Positions 5,849 to 7,180 of a stretch of 7,180 bases of DNA are shown here, piece by piece; positions within the stretch are counted from its first letter, which is position 1, and the number at the start of each line of letters is the position of its first letter. Location: the NCBI GenBank assembly GCA_031263945.1, contig JAISEW010000255.1, forward strand, positions 1 to 7,180, in the 5' to 3' direction. Under the pieces are notes generated by a model. It worked only from the letters and a program-made list of their open reading frames with translations, ran no database searches and was not told the origin of the DNA. This DNA comes from Gracilibacteraceae bacterium. Lineage in GTDB: Bacteria > Bacillota > Desulfitobacteriia > Desulfitobacteriales > Syntrophobotulaceae. Made by a program: the position numbers and the translations under genes.

Positions 5849-5870
5849 GGGCGAACCCTCCGGTTCGCTC
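5849..5870 (+). terminator. Hairpin terminator after rubrerythrin
   Basis: GCGAACC (5851-5857) and GGTTCGC (5862-5868) form a 7-bp perfect stem with a CTCC loop. A G-U and a G-C pair extend it to nine pairs (5849-5850 with 5869-5870). The following bases are A/T-rich (TACATATTAATATT) but lack a clean T run, so termination may be incomplete. It lies 25 bp after the stop codon. Confidence 0.6.
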
Positions 5871-5925
5871 TACATATTAATATTGATACGGACACTTGAA
5901 AAAAAGGGTTTTTTCCTTTGCGGCA

Positions 5926-5942
5926 CGAATTATAATAATTCG
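5926..5942. promoter_or_regulatory. 17-bp perfect palindrome over a -10 element: operator candidate for the UPF0182 gene
   Basis: CGAATTATAATAATTCG is a perfect 8-1-8 palindrome. It contains TATAAT at 5931-5936, a consensus -10 hexamer. No good -35 is found 16-18 bp upstream (the bases are mostly T, from the T run at 5909-5914). The -10 is 46 bp before the UPF0182 start, giving a leader of about 40 nt. A dimeric regulator bound here would block or replace sigma contacts. The shape (odd centre, A/T-rich arms) is like Fur or PerR boxes, but each arm matches those consensus arms at only four of seven bases, so the regulator is not identified. Confidence 0.45.
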
Positions 5943-5982
5943 GATTAGATGAAGTAATTTGGCCGAAAGGACATTCGCAAAA

Positions 5983-7180
5983 ATGAAAACCATTGGTAAA
6001 ATCATCTTGGTGATTATAGTCATATTCGTCGCCCTTTTTGCTATGAGCGGTTTTTACACCGACTGGCTCTGGTTCAGGGATTTAGGCTATCTCAGCCTGT
6101 TTTGGGTCCCGCTGATCAGCAAGGTGATCATCCAGGCCATCAACGGGGTCTTGCTTTTCATCATCATCGCGACCACCTTCCTGTCAGTGCGCCATGCCAT
6201 CGCTACTTTTTACCAGGAAAAAGTGGGGCCTCATCTGCAAAACCCGCGTCTCCAGGCCATACTCGCCCAGTTTCGCCCCCAAAACCTGTCGCCGCGGCGC
6301 TTGACGGCGCTGCTCCTGATCATAGCCGCGGTCCTGAGCGTCGCTTTCAGCGCGGCCGCCGGACTGACCGGCTGGCTTGACGTGCTGTCTTTTCTGAACG
6401 CTTCGGATTTCCATCACACCGACCCGGTTTTCGGTTTGGATCTCAGCTTCTTCGTCTTCCGGCTGCCGTTTCTGCAAACGGTGTACAACGCCTTTTTCCC
6501 GCCGCTGCTGCTCCTGACCCTGTGTACGGCGGCGTTTTACGCGGTCACCGGTTTTATTTCCCTGCACAGCTCCCTGTTCTGGCAGAAAAACGCCATCCAG
6601 ATCGACAGCGCCGCTAAAAAACACCTGTGCATCCTGTGCGCCGTCGTATACGCTCTGGCGGCTTTCGGCTTTTTCCTGCAGATGTACAGTCTGTTTTATT
6701 CCCAGCAGGGTACTGTGGTCGGCGCCGGTTACGCGCAAATCACGTTTACCCTGCCGGTTATCCGTCTGCTCATAGTCCTCGGCGCCGCCGCCACCGCGGC
6801 TTCGCTTTTAACTTTGATCCGGCGCGACATCCGCCCCTTGATTTTCGCGCCCTTCATTTTGCTTGCCGTTTATTTCCTCGGCGCGGGCGTTCTGCCTTCC
6901 GCGGTGCAGTCTCTGGTGGTCGTGCCTAACGAACTGCAAAAGGAAACGCCTTATATTGAAAACGAGATACAAATGACTCGTTTCGCCTACGGTCTGGACA
7001 GGATCGTGGAGCGCGATTACACCGGAACGGCGGATATCACTTTGGCGGCTCTGGAAAATGAAAAAGCCATCATTGACAACGTGCGCCTGAACGATCCCCG
7101 GCCCATGAAACAAATATACGGCCAAAAACAGGGGATCCGCCAGTATTATAAATTTAACGATATCGATCTCGACCGCTATA
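5983..7180 (+). CDS. UPF0182 family membrane protein (N-terminal 399 codons; runs off the window)
   Basis: The frame is open from the ATG at 5983 to the right edge. Motifs match the UPF0182 (COG1615) family: FYTDWLWFRDLGYLSLFW (24-41), PVFGLDLSFFVFRLPF (148-163), VPNELQKETPYIENEI (314-329), and RLNDPRPMKQIYG (368-380). Family members are usually about 900 residues, so more than half is missing here. Hydrophobic segments at about 5-22, 40-68, 107-127, 165-191, 213-240, 255-279 and 284-305 give seven probable membrane helices, followed by the start of a large domain that probably lies outside the membrane. The family has no established function. The start is supported by AAAGGA at 5966-5971, an 11-nt gap that is slightly long. 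The gene is separated from rubrerythrin by a terminator and has its own candidate promoter with an overlapping palindrome. Confidence 0.92.
   Translation, partial: MKTIGKIILVIIVIFVALFAMSGFYTDWLWFRDLGYLSLFWVPLISKVIIQAINGVLLFIIIATTFLSVRHAIATFYQEKVGPHLQNPRLQAILAQFRPQNLSPRRLTALLLIIAAVLSVAFSAAAGLTGWLDVLSFLNASDFHHTDPVFGLDLSFFVFRLPFLQTVYNAFFPPLLLLTLCTAAFYAVTGFISLHSSLFWQKNAIQIDSAAKKHLCILCAVVYALAAFGFFLQMYSLFYSQQGTVVGAGYAQITFTLPVIRLLIVLGAAATAASLLTLIRRDIRPLIFAPFILLAVYFLGAGVLPSAVQSLVVVPNELQKETPYIENEIQMTRFAYGLDRIVERDYTGTADITLAALENEKAIIDNVRLNDPRPMKQIYGQKQGIRQYYKFNDIDLDRY

Noticed and set aside
5899..5914. A7-GGG-T6 symmetrical stretch as a terminator
   Set aside because: An all A-U stem with a GGG loop is too weak alone, and it lies 76 bp after the rubrerythrin stop behind a better hairpin.
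6184..6738. Antisense open frame of 184 codons inside the UPF0182 gene
   Set aside because: The + strand frame is clearly a conserved family. The antisense product is Gln/Arg/Glu-rich and looks like a shadow of GC-rich coding sequence.
1..7180. CRISPR array, tRNA, rRNA or complete insertion sequence
   Set aside because: No regularly spaced direct repeats, no cloverleaf-like segments, no conserved rRNA stretches and no transposase-like frame were found.

Overview
The window is probably from the chromosome of a strict anaerobe of the Firmicutes (Clostridia or Negativicutes type). This is inferred from a rubredoxin-first ('reverse') rubrerythrin, a FixC/FixX pair, a UPF0182 membrane protein and an MTH1187-family protein, all with Gram-positive-style ribosome sites and sigma-A-type promoters. 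Most of the window is GC-rich. The left kilobase is visibly richer in A and T and looks acquired. No rRNA, tRNA, CRISPR array or complete insertion sequence is visible.

Left part (1-1090), accessory DNA. The window opens inside a reading frame resembling the very large SNF2-type helicases carried by integrative conjugative elements. The resemblance stops abruptly near position 238 and the frame ends at 308, so this is a 3'-truncated remnant. A short non-coding stretch follows, with nested inverted repeats (260-351) and a GC-rich hairpin (407-423). Next comes an unrecognised 220-residue protein with two C-terminal membrane segments (425-1087).

Middle left (1150-3502), a likely three-gene operon on the + strand. 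A consensus promoter (TTGACA, 17 bp, TATAAT) drives an MTH1187-family thiamine-binding-type protein, then an unrecognised membrane-anchored protein with a coiled coil and a large extracytoplasmic domain, then a family 2 glycosyltransferase. The operon runs tail to tail, with 5 bp between stop codons, into a minus-strand pair.

Middle right (3508-5823). The minus-strand pair is fixC (flavoprotein of the ETF:quinone oxidoreductase family) and fixX (its ferredoxin-like partner), translationally coupled by an ATGA overlap. No ETF genes (fixA/fixB) accompany them in the window. A 208-bp divergent region separates fixC from the reverse rubrerythrin gene. It holds a good promoter with an A-rich upstream element for rubrerythrin, and two mutually exclusive hairpins on the fixC side. 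FixCX would pass electrons from electron-transfer flavoprotein to quinone; rubrerythrin would reduce peroxide. Their shared control region suggests a redox or oxygen-stress setting, which is inference.

Right part (5824-7180). A hairpin terminator follows rubrerythrin. A perfect 17-bp palindrome then overlaps a consensus -10 hexamer in front of a UPF0182 membrane protein gene, of which only the first 399 codons (seven predicted membrane helices and the start of the soluble part) lie in the window.

No undescribed system can be demonstrated from this sequence alone. The items most worth checking are the palindromic operator candidate before the UPF0182 gene, the ETF-less fixCX pair divergent from rubrerythrin, the orphan proteins at 425 and 1584, and the nested inverted repeats at 260-351.
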